From: Streptomyces sp. NBC_01237
Lineage (GTDB): Bacteria > Actinomycetota > Actinomycetes > Streptomycetales > Streptomycetaceae
Direction: 5' to 3'
Length of the DNA: 64,000 bases
Assembly: GCF_035917275.1 (NCBI RefSeq)
Contig: NZ_CP108509.1
Span: forward strand, 1,426,001 to 1,490,000
Numbering within the stretch: position 1 is the stretch's first letter; every line of letters starts with the position of its first letter. Shown in pieces: positions 34,950-43,620 of the stretch. The translations under genes were made by a program, and so were the position numbers. The notes under the pieces are model-generated. The model searched no databases and was not told the DNA's origin. It saw nothing but the letters and a program-made list of their open reading frames with translations.

Positions 34950-35408
34950 ATGAGTCGCCGAGACGCCGCGCATGACGCTTCCGATGCCATCGGGTCAGCC
35001 CTCTACGGTCTGGCCACCAGGGCCGTGAGACGCCTTCCCCGCGACATGAGCCTGACGTCCGCCGCCACCTTGGCCACCCTGGACAGGACCGGCCCGCGAC
35101 GGATCACCGATCTGGCGGTGTCCGAGGGCGTCACCCAGCCCGCGATGACCGTCCTGGTCCGGGTGATGGAGGAATCCGGGCTGGTCGAGCGGAAGGGCCA
35201 TCCGTCCGACAGGCGGGTCACGCTGGTCTGCCTGACCGAAGCCGGCGCGTCGTACGTCCGGACGCGACGCCGGGCGGGCGTCGACGCGTACGCGCAGTTG
35301 ATCGACGAACTGACCGGTGACGAGGTCGAGGCCTTGGCAGCAGCCCTTCCGGCGCTGCTGCATCTGGCGGAGATCGAAAGCCGCGCCCGAGAGGTGTCGG
35401 ACCGGTGA
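34950..35408 (+). CDS. MarR-family transcriptional regulator
   Basis: 152 residues. The winged helix-turn-helix covers residues about 40-100 (RITDLAVSEGVTQPAMTVLV, RVMEESGLVERKGHPSDRRV), with the DRR wing signature of the family. There is no clear ribosome site; the operator-promoter sits so close that the transcript may be nearly leaderless. It overlaps the MFS transporter gene by four bases. It is expected to repress this operon and release on binding a phenolic or drug-like ligand. Confidence 0.88.
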   Translation: MSRRDAAHDASDAIGSALYGLATRAVRRLPRDMSLTSAATLATLDRTGPRRITDLAVSEGVTQPAMTVLVRVMEESGLVERKGHPSDRRVTLVCLTEAGASYVRTRRRAGVDAYAQLIDELTGDEVEALAAALPALLHLAEIESRAREVSDR

Positions 35409-36835
35409 CCGGGGACCAAGCTCATGACCAGCCGATGAGTACTGCCCCGATACGTTCCGAAGTGCGTCTGCTGGTCCCTGCCCTGCTGTTCATCGCCCTG
35501 GTCGTGGCGGCGGTCGCCAGTCTCGGGACGCCGCTCATCACCAGCGTGGCGACCACGTTCCATGTCTCCCTCGACAGCGCGCAGTGGACGCTGACCATCG
35601 CCCTGCTCAGCGGCGCCGTCGCCACACCCGTCCTCGGCCGGCTCGGAGCCGGTCCGCACCGGCGGGCCACGATTCTCGCCACGCTGGCGATCGTCGTCGT
35701 CGGCAGCGCGCTCACCGTGCTGACGCTGCCGTTCGCCTGGCTGCTCGTGGGCAGAGCGGCCCAAGGCGTCGGACTCGGTCTCACGGCGCTGATGATGGGC
35801 GTGGCCCGCGACCATCTTCCCGAGGAGCGCAGCGCGGCCACGATCGCCCTGATCTCAGTGGTCTCCATCATCGGCGCGGGCGTCGGCTACCCGCTGGCCG
35901 CCCTGCTCGCCGAGTTCGCCGGACTGCGGGCCGCCTACGGCCTCGGCCTGCTCGTCACCGCCATCGCCTTCGTGACCGCGTGGCGCTCCATGCCCGCAGC
36001 TCCCGAGGGCCGCTACGCTCACGTGAACGTGGCCGGTGCGCTCGTCCTGGCGGGCGGACTGCTCCTCGTCCTGTTCCTGGCCGGCGAGAGGAGCCTGTGG
36101 AGCCGACACCTCGCCGTGGCGGTGACCCTTGCCGTCGCCGCCGTACTCCTGCTCTGCCTCTGGACCGTTTCCGAACTGCGGACCAAGTCGCCCCTGGTCG
36201 ATGTCCGGGCGGTACGGCACCCGGCGGTCGCCGGGGCGAACATCGCCATGTTCGTCGGCGGGAGCGGCATGTACCTCCTGCTCACGCTCATCACCCGGTA
36301 CGCGCAGACGCCGCGCAGCGCCGGCTACGGCTTCGGACTGACCACCTTCGTGGCGGGGCTGGTCCTCATCCCGTTCTCCGTGCTGGGGTTCGTCGCCGGC
36401 AAGCTCACGCCGCGGGTCCGCGAACGGATCGACGGCCCCCTGCTGCTGGCCGGCAGCGCCGCCATCGTCGGCGGCGGGTTCGTCCTGTTCGCCACCGCCC
36501 GGTCCAACCTGGCCGAACTGCTCGCTGCCATGGGCGTGCTGGGTTTCGGCGTCGGCAGCTTCTCGGCCGCCATGCCGGGCGTCATCCTGGCCGTCACCCC
36601 CAAGAGCGAGACGTCGAGCGCCATGAGCTTCAACTACGTCGTCCGCAGCGTCGGTTACTCCCTGGGCAGCGCCATCGGCGGTCTGGTCCTGGCCTCCGGC
36701 ACCGCCACGGGCCGCCTCTTCCCGAACGACGACGCCTACACGACCGCGGCGCTGATCGGCGTCGCCGCGATGGCGATCACGACGATGGCCGGCCTTGCCC
36801 TCGCCCGCCGACGCTCGTCCGAGACCAACCCGTAA
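35405..36835 (+). CDS. Major facilitator superfamily drug exporter
   Basis: 476 residues with about 14 membrane segments, the DHA2-type number. The loop-2 motif is weak (GRLGAGPHRR), while the motif-C-like stretch GAGVGYPLAALLAEFAG is clear. It starts at a GTG overlapping the MarR stop. Exports an unknown toxic compound, probably one sensed by MarR. Membrane protein. Confidence 0.88.
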   Translation: MTGDQAHDQPMSTAPIRSEVRLLVPALLFIALVVAAVASLGTPLITSVATTFHVSLDSAQWTLTIALLSGAVATPVLGRLGAGPHRRATILATLAIVVVGSALTVLTLPFAWLLVGRAAQGVGLGLTALMMGVARDHLPEERSAATIALISVVSIIGAGVGYPLAALLAEFAGLRAAYGLGLLVTAIAFVTAWRSMPAAPEGRYAHVNVAGALVLAGGLLLVLFLAGERSLWSRHLAVAVTLAVAAVLLLCLWTVSELRTKSPLVDVRAVRHPAVAGANIAMFVGGSGMYLLLTLITRYAQTPRSAGYGFGLTTFVAGLVLIPFSVLGFVAGKLTPRVRERIDGPLLLAGSAAIVGGGFVLFATARSNLAELLAAMGVLGFGVGSFSAAMPGVILAVTPKSETSSAMSFNYVVRSVGYSLGSAIGGLVLASGTATGRLFPNDDAYTTAALIGVAAMAITTMAGLALARRRSSETNP

Positions 36836-36867
36836 GTCAGATGCACTCGTCCCACACTGGAGGTTCC

Positions 36868-37161
36868 ATGCCCAAGGGTTACTGGGTCAGCGCCTACCGC
36901 ACCATTGCAGACCCCGAGAAGCTGGCTGCTTACAACAAGCTGGCCGCTCCGGCCGTCCAGGCCGGGGGCGGCCGGGCCCTCGCCCGTGGCGGTCGGGTCG
37001 TCGCCCACGACGCCGGAATCGCCGAGCGCACCGTCCTGATCGAGTTCGACAGCTTCGAACAGGCGGTCGCCGCACATGCGAGTGCGGCCTACCAGGAGGC
37101 CCTGGCCGCACTTGCTGACGGCGTCGAGCGCGACTTCCGCATCATCGAAGGCCTCGACTGA
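36868..37161 (+). CDS. DUF1330-family protein
   Basis: 97 residues; TGGAGGTTCC precedes the ATG. The dimeric alpha/beta ferredoxin-like fold is typical: MPKGYWVSAYRTIADPEKLA, RTVLIEFDSFEQAVAAHAS and YQEALAAL. It sits 32 bases after the exporter, so it is probably the third gene of the MarR operon. Activity is not established for the family. The 297 bases after it have an open frame (GQWTLTDDRFKQTGVAGLSV) but no recognisable gene. Confidence 0.85.
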   Translation: MPKGYWVSAYRTIADPEKLAAYNKLAAPAVQAGGGRALARGGRVVAHDAGIAERTVLIEFDSFEQAVAAHASAAYQEALAALADGVERDFRIIEGLD

Positions 37162-37458
37162 CGATCGAGGCTGCGTCGGACATGACCTGCGAGGGACATG
37201 TCTCCTGCTGAAACAAGGCCGGCCGCATACCCGGGTCGTGCTCCAGCGGCCCCGTGTGGAGAGCGACGAGGTGCCGGTCGGCAGGCAGGGACACTTTCCG
37301 TACGGGTGGTGGCGAGGGGAAGCGGCCGGGCAGTGGACGCTGACCGACGACCGGTTCAAACAGACCGGGGTGGCCGGGCTCAGCGTTCTGGGTGGCCCAC
37401 AGGTCATACGGTGTCCTTGGCAGGTTCCGCTGTCACTGGCTCCGCCTATGGTCTGGGC

Positions 37459-38148
37459 ATGATTGATCAGCAGTGGAGCGGTGTCCGCCGGCGTGTGGGC
37501 GTTTTGGGTGCCCTGTCGGGGAGCAGCAGGGTGTTCGGCTCGCACGGGCACAGATGGGCTCTGGACGACCCCTTGGCCGCCGACGGGCTCGCCGAACTCG
37601 AAGCACAGATAGGCGTGCGGTTGCCCGATGAGTACCGAACCTTCCTCACCTGCGTCGGTGCCGGCGGCGCGGGTCCTGCGTACGGCCTCTTTCCCGTTCG
37701 CCGCGTCCAAGGCCGCTGGCGCTGGGAAGGTGACGGTGCCGACCTGGCCGATCTTTCCATGCTCGCCCGGCCCTTTCCCGGTCACGGACCGGATCCCCGG
37801 GACCGCGACGCACTTCTCGCCGTACGCCCTGAAGAAGAGGGCTTCGACGAGATCGAGGACTTCGACGACGCCATCGAAGCGTGGGACGAACGCTGGCACG
37901 CCCTGGTGTTCGCCCCCGAGCGCACCGCCGGCGCGATCGTGATCTCCCACCTCGGCTGCGCCCAGAGGGAGTGGCTGATCATCAGCGGCACCCATCGGGG
38001 CACCGTCTGGTCCGACTGGCGGGCGGACGACGGCGACCTGGTCCCCCTCCGCGACCCGGCCGGCGAGCCGGTCACATTCACTCGCTGGTACAGCGACTGG
38101 CTGCGGCAGGCCGAGCTCACCGCGCACCAGCCACCTACGAACGCCTGA
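37459..38148 (+). CDS. SMI1/KNR4-family protein
   Basis: 229 residues from the ATG at 37459. The family core is GLAELEAQIGVRLPDEYRTF, then LTCVGAGGAGPAYGLFPV. Bacterial SMI1/KNR4 (SUKH) proteins are often immunity proteins of contact-dependent or polymorphic toxins, but no toxin gene is adjacent. There are internal acidic clusters (DEIEDFDDAIEAWDERW). No ribosome site is obvious. Function unknown. Confidence 0.7.
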   Translation: MIDQQWSGVRRRVGVLGALSGSSRVFGSHGHRWALDDPLAADGLAELEAQIGVRLPDEYRTFLTCVGAGGAGPAYGLFPVRRVQGRWRWEGDGADLADLSMLARPFPGHGPDPRDRDALLAVRPEEEGFDEIEDFDDAIEAWDERWHALVFAPERTAGAIVISHLGCAQREWLIISGTHRGTVWSDWRADDGDLVPLRDPAGEPVTFTRWYSDWLRQAELTAHQPPTNA

Positions 38149-38258
38149 CGCCAGCATGGCGTGCGGACCTCGGCGAGAGCACCGGGCACGGTCCCGGCGA
38201 CCCCTGCTGAGCGGATCGCTGCCGCAGCCGGAATGGGTGCGCGGCGGATACTTGTCGG

Positions 38259-38903
38259 ATGGATGGATCAAGCGCTACTTGGGTCAACACCACGCACGAC
38301 TGGGCCGGCGTCGTGGACGCGGACCATCTCGGCCGGATCCGCCGGGGATCCGCGGAGTTCGCGCCGGGCGGGCCTGGACACCTCGTTCTCGAAATCGTTG
38401 CTTACGCCGCCGACGAGGCAGCGAGCCGAGGCGGCGGACGATGCGTGGTCACGCTGCACGCCGACGGCTCGGTGTCGGTGAAGGACGACGGCCGGGGCAC
38501 CGACACTCGGGTCGACGAGCATGGCCACGTGGTCAAGAAACCGGTCATGGCCACGAAGGATCTTCGGTTCTTCGACCTCCCGGAGGCGGAGCGGCTTCCG
38601 AACGGACACCCGCGTCGCGGCATGTCCGTCGTCGCAGCGCTCAGCGAGTGGCTGATTCATACCAACCGCCGTCTCAACGGATCCTGGAGCCAGCGCTATG
38701 AGCACGGCGTCCCGGTGACCGATCTGCGGCCCGTCGAAGCCGACGGGACCACGGGGACCTGCGTCCGCTTCCTGCCTGTCGAAGCCCTGCGTTCACGGTG
38801 GTCGTTGACCGCGGGCGATCCGGTGCGGTGGTCCGCGCACTGGCCCGACCTGGTTGCCCGCCTCGACGATCAGCGCGACGGCGAGGAGCGGCCAGGTCCG
38901 TGA
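38259..38903 (+). CDS. Truncated GyrB-like GHKL ATPase domain protein
   Basis: 214 residues resembling only the ATP-binding domain of DNA gyrase subunit B: HLVLEIVAYAADEAAS (N-box), VKDDGRGTDT (G1-like), PRRGMSVVAALSEWL (G2-like), then SWSQRYEHGVPVTDL and TGTCVRFLP. There is no transducer, TOPRIM or tail. In the N-box the Mg-binding Asn of GyrB (EVVDNSIDEA) is replaced by Tyr (EIVAYAADEA), so ATP hydrolysis is doubtful. Similar short gyrB-like genes occur in Streptomyces. It is probably not a gyrase; role unknown. Confidence 0.7.
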   Translation: MDGSSATWVNTTHDWAGVVDADHLGRIRRGSAEFAPGGPGHLVLEIVAYAADEAASRGGGRCVVTLHADGSVSVKDDGRGTDTRVDEHGHVVKKPVMATKDLRFFDLPEAERLPNGHPRRGMSVVAALSEWLIHTNRRLNGSWSQRYEHGVPVTDLRPVEADGTTGTCVRFLPVEALRSRWSLTAGDPVRWSAHWPDLVARLDDQRDGEERPGP

Positions 38904-39514
38904 CCACAGGGCGGTACGACCGAGCTGCACCGGGGAGAGCGGCCCGTTCGGCCCCGCGGCATGTGCGAACGACCCGCAGTACGTACCTTCCTCGCCGATG
39001 ATCAGGTCGATGGCCCTGGTGATCCCAGCGGTCCGGGCGGTGCGCACGGTCGACGCGGCCATCTCCGGTGCCCGGACTTCTCCGGGCACCGCCGACGTCG
39101 ACCCGCCCCGGCGGCTCACCGTCGTCTTCGGGGCGGATGTGCCCGGGCGGCAGCTCCCGGAACGTCCGCCCCGAGCCCGGCCGCGTTCTCACCGCGCGAC
39201 CGCCTCGACCAACTCCTCGCTCGGCGCGGTGGGGGGCTTGGCCTCGTAGGCCACGAACGGCTTCCTACTGATGCCGGGCGGCTCGGCGCGGAGCTGAAGT
39301 CGAGCCCCACTCGGTGGGCTGGGGCGAGCCAGGCGGCTGGGTCCTTCGGGTCAAGCGTTCGACATCTCTCGGCGGTCCGGCGCCGGATGCCCTGGCTGCC
39401 CTGGCTGCCCTGATCCAGGTGCTGTCGCCCCTGCGCGACCCCGCAACCGGCGCCGCCCTGCGGCCCCATGACCGCCACCACCGTCCCCGGCCGGGTGCCC
39501 GCCCGATCATCCGT
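38904..39514. other. 611-base stretch with decayed frames
   Basis: On the minus strand two short readable stretches appear: PVQLGRTALWSRTWPLLAVA near 38900-38960, and KPFVAYEAKPPTAPSEELVE near 39190-39260. Neither belongs to a complete frame or a family I recognise. No ribosome site. The stretch is probably remnant DNA at the border of the peptide locus. Confidence 0.4.
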
Positions 39515-42040
39515 CTACGCCAGGCACGGCCGCGGCGGCGCGCCCCCCGCCGTTACCCGCCCCGCGCCGTCGTCCCGGCCCCGCAGGGGCCCGGTCTCCA
39601 CCGGGGCGTGCCCCGGGCGACGGCTGTGGACCGCGCGGCGACGCGCTCCGCCGGGCAGCTCGCTCCCAGCCGCCCCGGCCGCCGCCGTACCCCCGGGCCA
39701 TACCGTCCCGGACCCGTACGCCCGACCCCGCCGCGACGGAAAGCCGTCCAGCACCAGGGCCAGCTGCCACACCACCACGTCCCACTTCCGCCGCTCCGCC
39801 ACCCGCCGGGCCCCCGCGAGACACGCCCACTCATTGCGGAACCAGGCCCCCGCCGCGCGCCGGTCCGCGGGCCGCTGCGGAGTCACTCCCGGCAGCGGTG
39901 GCCCCAGCCACACCGGCGGATACCGGTACGGGTCCAGCAGCCGATCGGCCGCCCGCGCCGTGTGCAGATAGTGGTCCAGCACCCGCCGCAGCGCCCGCTC
40001 GAACGGTTCCGCCTCCCGCAGCTCGGCCGAGTACAGCCGCACCAGCGCGTTCACCCGATACCGGCCGGGCCGGTGCTGCTCCACCAGATGGACCGCCTCC
40101 AGCTCTCGCAGCAGCGCCCGCGCCGACGCCGGGGAACGGCCCAGCAGACTCCCCGCGGCGCCCAGCCCGATGTCCGGCCCAGGCACCGCCGACAGCAGCC
40201 GGAACGCCCCGGCCGCGGCACCGCCCAGCGCCCGGTACGACAGACGCAGCGCCGTCCGGACATCCGCCGACGGATCATCCGTGCCCAGCGCGGTCAGCCG
40301 CCCCGCCTCGTCCCGCAGTTCCTCGGCGAGGGCCGCCAGCGGAAAGCCGGGCCGGGCCGCCGCCCGCGCCGCGACCACGGCGAGCGCCAGCGGCAGGCCC
40401 GCGCACTGCTCCACGAGGGCCGCCGTCGACTTCGGCTCGGCCGTCGGCCGCGCCTCGCCCAGCCGGTGGCCGAGCAGTTCCCTGGAGTCCGCCCCGGACA
40501 GCGTGGACAGCGGCACCGTCCGCGCCCCCTGGGTGACGGCGAGCCCGGTCAGCCGGCGGCGGCTGGTGACCAGCACGGCGGCCCCGGCGCTCGCCGGCAG
40601 CAGCGCCGCCACCTGCTCGGCATCCGCGGCGTCGTCCAGGACGATCAGCACCCGGCGGTCCGCGACCACGCTCCGGTACAGCCCGGCGAGCGCCCCCTGA
40701 CCGGCCGGGACCGCCCCCGGGTCCGCACCGAGACCGCACAGGAGCAGCCGGAGTGCCTCGGTGGGCGCCAGCGGAGCGCCCTCGCGGGCGAACCCGCGCA
40801 GATCCACGTACAGCTGGCCGTCGGGGAAGCGGCGGGTGTTCCGGTGCGCCCAGTGCAGTGCCACCGAGGTCTTGCCGACCCCCGCGCCGCCACTGATGAC
40901 ACACACCGGCCCCGCGCCGGAACCGCCGCCGGGCGCCCGGTCCGCCGTCTCGTCCGGCGACTGGCCCAGTGCCCGTTCCAGGAGGGCGAGTTCAGCCGTA
41001 CGCCCGGTGAAGCACCGTGTCGCGGGAGGAAGCTGATGCGGCACCGCGCCGGTGCGCTGCCCGTCCGGGAGCGTGCGGGGGTCCGGCTCGGTGAGGGAGC
41101 CCGCCCCGGCGGAGGAGCGGGACACCGCGGAGAAGCCGGACACCGCGGGGGAGCTGGTCACCGTGAGGGAGCCCGCCGTCCCGGTGACCGGGGCGGAACC
41201 GGTCACCGGGACGGCGGCCGACCGCCCGGCCGGCCCGAGCGCCGGATCGCCCGCCAGCACCCGCTGATACAGCCGCCGCAGCTCCAGCCCCGGATCACTG
41301 CCCAGTTCCTCCGCCAGCGCGCACCGCACCCGCTCGAAGCAGCGCAGCGCGTCCGCCGTCCGCCCGCTCCGGTACAGCGCGAGCATGAGCTGGGCTGCCA
41401 GCCGCTCGTCCCAGGGGTGCTCGTCGTGGCAGGCACCCAGCTCCGGCAGGAGCTTGCTGTGACACCCCAGCCACAGCGCCAGGTCGTTGCGGTCCAGCCG
41501 ACAGGCGTGCCGCTGCTCCGACAGCGAGGCCCGTACCGCGTTGAACCACGGGGTGTCCACCCCCGCGAACGGCTCGCCCCGCCACAGCGCGAGCGCCCGG
41601 TCGTACAACTCCAGCGCCCGGTCACCGTCGGCGGCCCGCGCCCGCGCGACCAGATCGTGGAAGAGATGCGCGTCCACCGCGCCCGGACCGGCGAGCACCG
41701 TGTACCCGCCGGGCCGCCGCACGATGGCGGACCACCCCGTACCGGCCTCCTCCGATACGGCGGAGCCCTGTGCGGGCCGCTCCAGCACCCGGCGCAGCCG
41801 TGACAGGTAGCTGTGCAGCGTCGCGGTGACCTGACGCGGCGGCCGGGCACCCCACACCCGCTCCGCCAGCCCCTCCAGGGGCACCAACCGGTCGGCGTCC
41901 ATCAGCAGCGCCGCCAGGACGGTCCGCTGCCGGGCCGGGCCCAGGTCCATACGGCATCCGTCCCGCCGTGCCTCGATCTCCCCGAGCACTCCGTACCCGA
42001 TGTCCAACGCGTCCCGTCCGTCCGCTGAGTGCCATCCCAC
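39515..42040 (-). CDS. SARP (AfsR-type) regulator with BTAD and NB-ARC ATPase domains
   Basis: 841 residues from the ATG at 42040. Order: OmpR-type DNA-binding domain (residues about 25-105: GPARQRTVLAALLMDADRLV, TLHSYLSRLRRVL), BTAD helical domain to about 265, linker, NB-ARC ATPase with Walker A GGAGVGKTS and RRVLIVLDDAAD, then a helical region (YLHTARAADRLLDPYRYPPV). The TPR domain found in full AfsR proteins is missing; the last 80 residues are low-complexity. It is divergent from the cysteine-rich peptide genes, with tandem 11-bp repeats in between. It is the obvious pathway activator. Confidence 0.88.
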   Translation of the reverse strand: MGWHSADGRDALDIGYGVLGEIEARRDGCRMDLGPARQRTVLAALLMDADRLVPLEGLAERVWGARPPRQVTATLHSYLSRLRRVLERPAQGSAVSEEAGTGWSAIVRRPGGYTVLAGPGAVDAHLFHDLVARARAADGDRALELYDRALALWRGEPFAGVDTPWFNAVRASLSEQRHACRLDRNDLALWLGCHSKLLPELGACHDEHPWDERLAAQLMLALYRSGRTADALRCFERVRCALAEELGSDPGLELRRLYQRVLAGDPALGPAGRSAAVPVTGSAPVTGTAGSLTVTSSPAVSGFSAVSRSSAGAGSLTEPDPRTLPDGQRTGAVPHQLPPATRCFTGRTAELALLERALGQSPDETADRAPGGGSGAGPVCVISGGAGVGKTSVALHWAHRNTRRFPDGQLYVDLRGFAREGAPLAPTEALRLLLCGLGADPGAVPAGQGALAGLYRSVVADRRVLIVLDDAADAEQVAALLPASAGAAVLVTSRRRLTGLAVTQGARTVPLSTLSGADSRELLGHRLGEARPTAEPKSTAALVEQCAGLPLALAVVAARAAARPGFPLAALAEELRDEAGRLTALGTDDPSADVRTALRLSYRALGGAAAGAFRLLSAVPGPDIGLGAAGSLLGRSPASARALLRELEAVHLVEQHRPGRYRVNALVRLYSAELREAEPFERALRRVLDHYLHTARAADRLLDPYRYPPVWLGPPLPGVTPQRPADRRAAGAWFRNEWACLAGARRVAERRKWDVVVWQLALVLDGFPSRRGRAYGSGTVWPGGTAAAGAAGSELPGGARRRAVHSRRPGHAPVETGPLRGRDDGAGRVTAGGAPPRPCLA

Positions 42041-42058
42041 CGGCCGCCGCCGATTTCA

Positions 42059-42080
42059 GATTTGCTCAAGATTCGTGCAA
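42059..42080 (+). promoter_or_regulatory. SARP-type tandem direct repeats
   Basis: GATTTGCTCAA (42059-42069) and GATTCGTGCAA (42070-42080) agree at 8 of 11 positions and lie in direct tandem at 11-bp spacing, one helical turn, as SARP-binding sites do. They sit in the 126-base gap between the divergent SARP gene and the peptide genes, about 90 bases before the first peptide frame. Confidence 0.6.
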
Positions 42081-42166
42081 GGGCGTCCCCGGAAGCTGAC
42101 GGGGCCGAAGACGCTTCCACGCAATCGGCCGGGAGCACACCGAGTCCCCTCACCCAGAGGAAGTCC

Positions 42167-42404
42167 ATGCGCATGTGGTTCCAGAACCGGCCCGGTTCTT
42201 TGACCGGCCGTCCGGTCCCACAGGCGGAGGCCGCCGCCACCGGGCGCCGGTACGGGGAATCCCCCGCCGCCCGACAGGGCGCACCGGCTCCGCGGCGCGA
42301 CCCGGTACCGGCCTCCGGACGGCCGTGACCCGTCACGTCCGCGCCGACGGCAGCCGCGTTTCCCGCGCCACCGCCGCGAGCGCCGCAACGGCCGGTCGGC
42401 CCCA
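42167..42404 (+). pseudogene. Decayed paralog of the six-cysteine precursor peptide
   Basis: CCCAGAGGAAGTCC precedes an ATG whose first 24 codons align in register with the leaders of the two downstream peptides (MRMWF..., VPQAEAAA). After that the frame is unlike the family. In another frame the sequence HVRADGSRVSRATAASAATA matches the end of the first intact peptide (QVCADGSRSYRGVRCARCNG), with Cys changed to Arg or Ala. The gene has therefore suffered a frameshift and lost its cysteines. It is the first of three tandem copies. Confidence 0.65.
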
Positions 42405-42444
42405 GGGCCGGCCGCTCACAACAACACCAACCGAAGGACCTCTC

Positions 42445-42666
42445 ATGCGCGCGTGGTTCGAAAACCTCTCCGACTCCCTGATCGACCGCCTGGTCCCCCG
42501 GGCGGAGGCCGCCGCCGCCACCGAGTGCTGGACCGAGGAGATCTGCCAGCAGGGGCCGCTCCAGCTCTGCGGCTCCACCGGCCGCTGGGGCTACTTCATC
42601 TACCAGGTGTGCGCCGACGGCAGCCGCTCCTACCGGGGCGTCCGCTGCGCCCGCTGCAACGGCTGA
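42445..42666 (+). CDS. Six-cysteine precursor peptide (putative RiPP-like or defensin-like), copy 1
   Basis: 73 residues; GAAGGACCTCTC precedes the ATG. The first 27 residues form an amphipathic, non-hydrophobic leader (MRAWFENLSDSLIDRLVPRA, then EAAAA). The remaining 46 residues (core) carry cysteines at 28, 34, 42, 56, 68 and 71, rich in aromatic residues between Cys 42 and 56 (GSTGRWGYFIYQV). The leader lacks a Sec-type hydrophobic core, so export through the ABC transporter is likely. AEAAAA offers an A-x-A cleavage site for the S26 peptidase. Three disulfides are expected in the mature peptide. No known family recognised. Confidence 0.78.
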   Translation: MRAWFENLSDSLIDRLVPRAEAAAATECWTEEICQQGPLQLCGSTGRWGYFIYQVCADGSRSYRGVRCARCNG

Positions 42667-42718
42667 CCCACCCCCGGCACCATCCCTCACCCACCTCTCC
42701 TCGACGAAAGGGTCTCCC

Positions 42719-42940
42719 GTGCGCAAGTGGTTCCGGAAACTGTCCGATGATCTGGTCGACCGCCTGGTCCCCCGGGCGGAGGCGGCCGCCGCCGTCCAGT
42801 GCTGGACCGAGGAATCGTGCATCCGGACGATGATCCCGGTGTGCCACCAGACCGGCTTCAGGGCGCTCTCCACCTACCAGGTCTGTTCCGACGGCACCCG
42901 CTACTACCAGAGCTATCGCTGCGCCAACTGCACCGCCTGA
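42719..42940 (+). CDS. Six-cysteine precursor peptide, copy 2
   Basis: 73 residues from a GTG (AAAGG upstream). The leader (MRKWFRKLSDDLVDRLVPRA, EAAAA) and cysteine positions (28, 34, 42, 56, 68, 71) match copy 1 exactly, giving the same spacing C-x5-C-x7-C-x13-C-x11-C-x2-C. The residues between cysteines differ (IRTMIPV; HQTGFRALSTYQV; SDGTRYYQSYR). Conserved cysteines with variable loops are what one expects of a disulfide-rich peptide under diversifying selection. It lies 52 bases after copy 1 and about 80 before the MauE-like gene. Confidence 0.78.
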   Translation: MRKWFRKLSDDLVDRLVPRAEAAAAVQCWTEESCIRTMIPVCHQTGFRALSTYQVCSDGTRYYQSYRCANCTA

Positions 42941-43023
42941 CCAGCCCGTCGGCCCCTGGCGGGGGAGGGGGAACTCTCCCGCCGCCCCCGCCGGGGGCCA
43001 CCCCCTCAAAGAAGGACACCGTC

Positions 43024-43620
43024 GTGGAACTCGCCCTCTGGGCGGTCCGGGGCTGTCTGCTGCTGGTGTTCACGCGCTCGGTCATGGGCAAGGTACGGAG
43101 CCGGGCCGCCTTCGCGGAGTTCACCGGGACCGTGCGCTCCCTGCCGCCCGCCCGGCCGCTGTCCGCCCCGCTGCCCGCCCGCACCCTCGCCGTGCTGGTG
43201 GTGACCGCGGAGGCCGCCCTCGTACCCGCCCTCGCCCTGCCGGGCGTTCTCGCACCCCCGGCCGTACTCGCCGCCGGGCTCGGGACCGCCGCCGTGCTGC
43301 TCGCCGCATTCACCGCGCTGGCCGCCGACGCCGCCCGCAGGGGCAGTCGTGTCCCCTGCCGCTGCTTCGGCCGTACGACGACCCCGCTCGGCGCCGTCCA
43401 CGCCGTACGCAACTCCGTTCTGCTCGCGGTGGCGGTCACCGGCCTCGTCGCCGTCACCGTCACCGGGCGGTCCCCGGAGGCGGGCGACCCGATGGGGGGC
43501 GACCCGATGGTGGTGCTGACCGCCCTTCTCGGGGGTGCGGTCCTCGGCCTGCTCGTCACGGCCCTCGACGACCTCGCCGCGCTCTTCCGTCCCCTGCCCC
43601 GAAAGGAATCCGCCCCGTGA
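43024..43620 (+). CDS. MauE/DoxX-like redox-associated membrane protein
   Basis: 198 residues from a GTG at 43024 (GAAGGACACC upstream). Four to five hydrophobic segments are present. The motif VPCRCFGRT (CxCFG), between the third and fourth, is the cysteine motif of the MauE family, whose founding member is needed for disulfide-dependent maturation of methylamine dehydrogenase light chain. No methylamine dehydrogenase genes are present, so the natural substrate here is the cysteine-rich peptide. The stop overlaps the next gene (GTGA). Confidence 0.85.
   Translation: MELALWAVRGCLLLVFTRSVMGKVRSRAAFAEFTGTVRSLPPARPLSAPLPARTLAVLVVTAEAALVPALALPGVLAPPAVLAAGLGTAAVLLAAFTALAADAARRGSRVPCRCFGRTTTPLGAVHAVRNSVLLAVAVTGLVAVTVTGRSPEAGDPMGGDPMVVLTALLGGAVLGLLVTALDDLAALFRPLPRKESAP

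Noticed and set aside
39314..41803. An 829-codon open frame on the plus strand
   Set aside because: Antisense to the SARP gene; Pro/Arg-rich with no recognisable domain.
42167..42328. First small peptide as an intact third precursor
   Set aside because: Only the leader matches; the core is out of frame and lacks cysteine.
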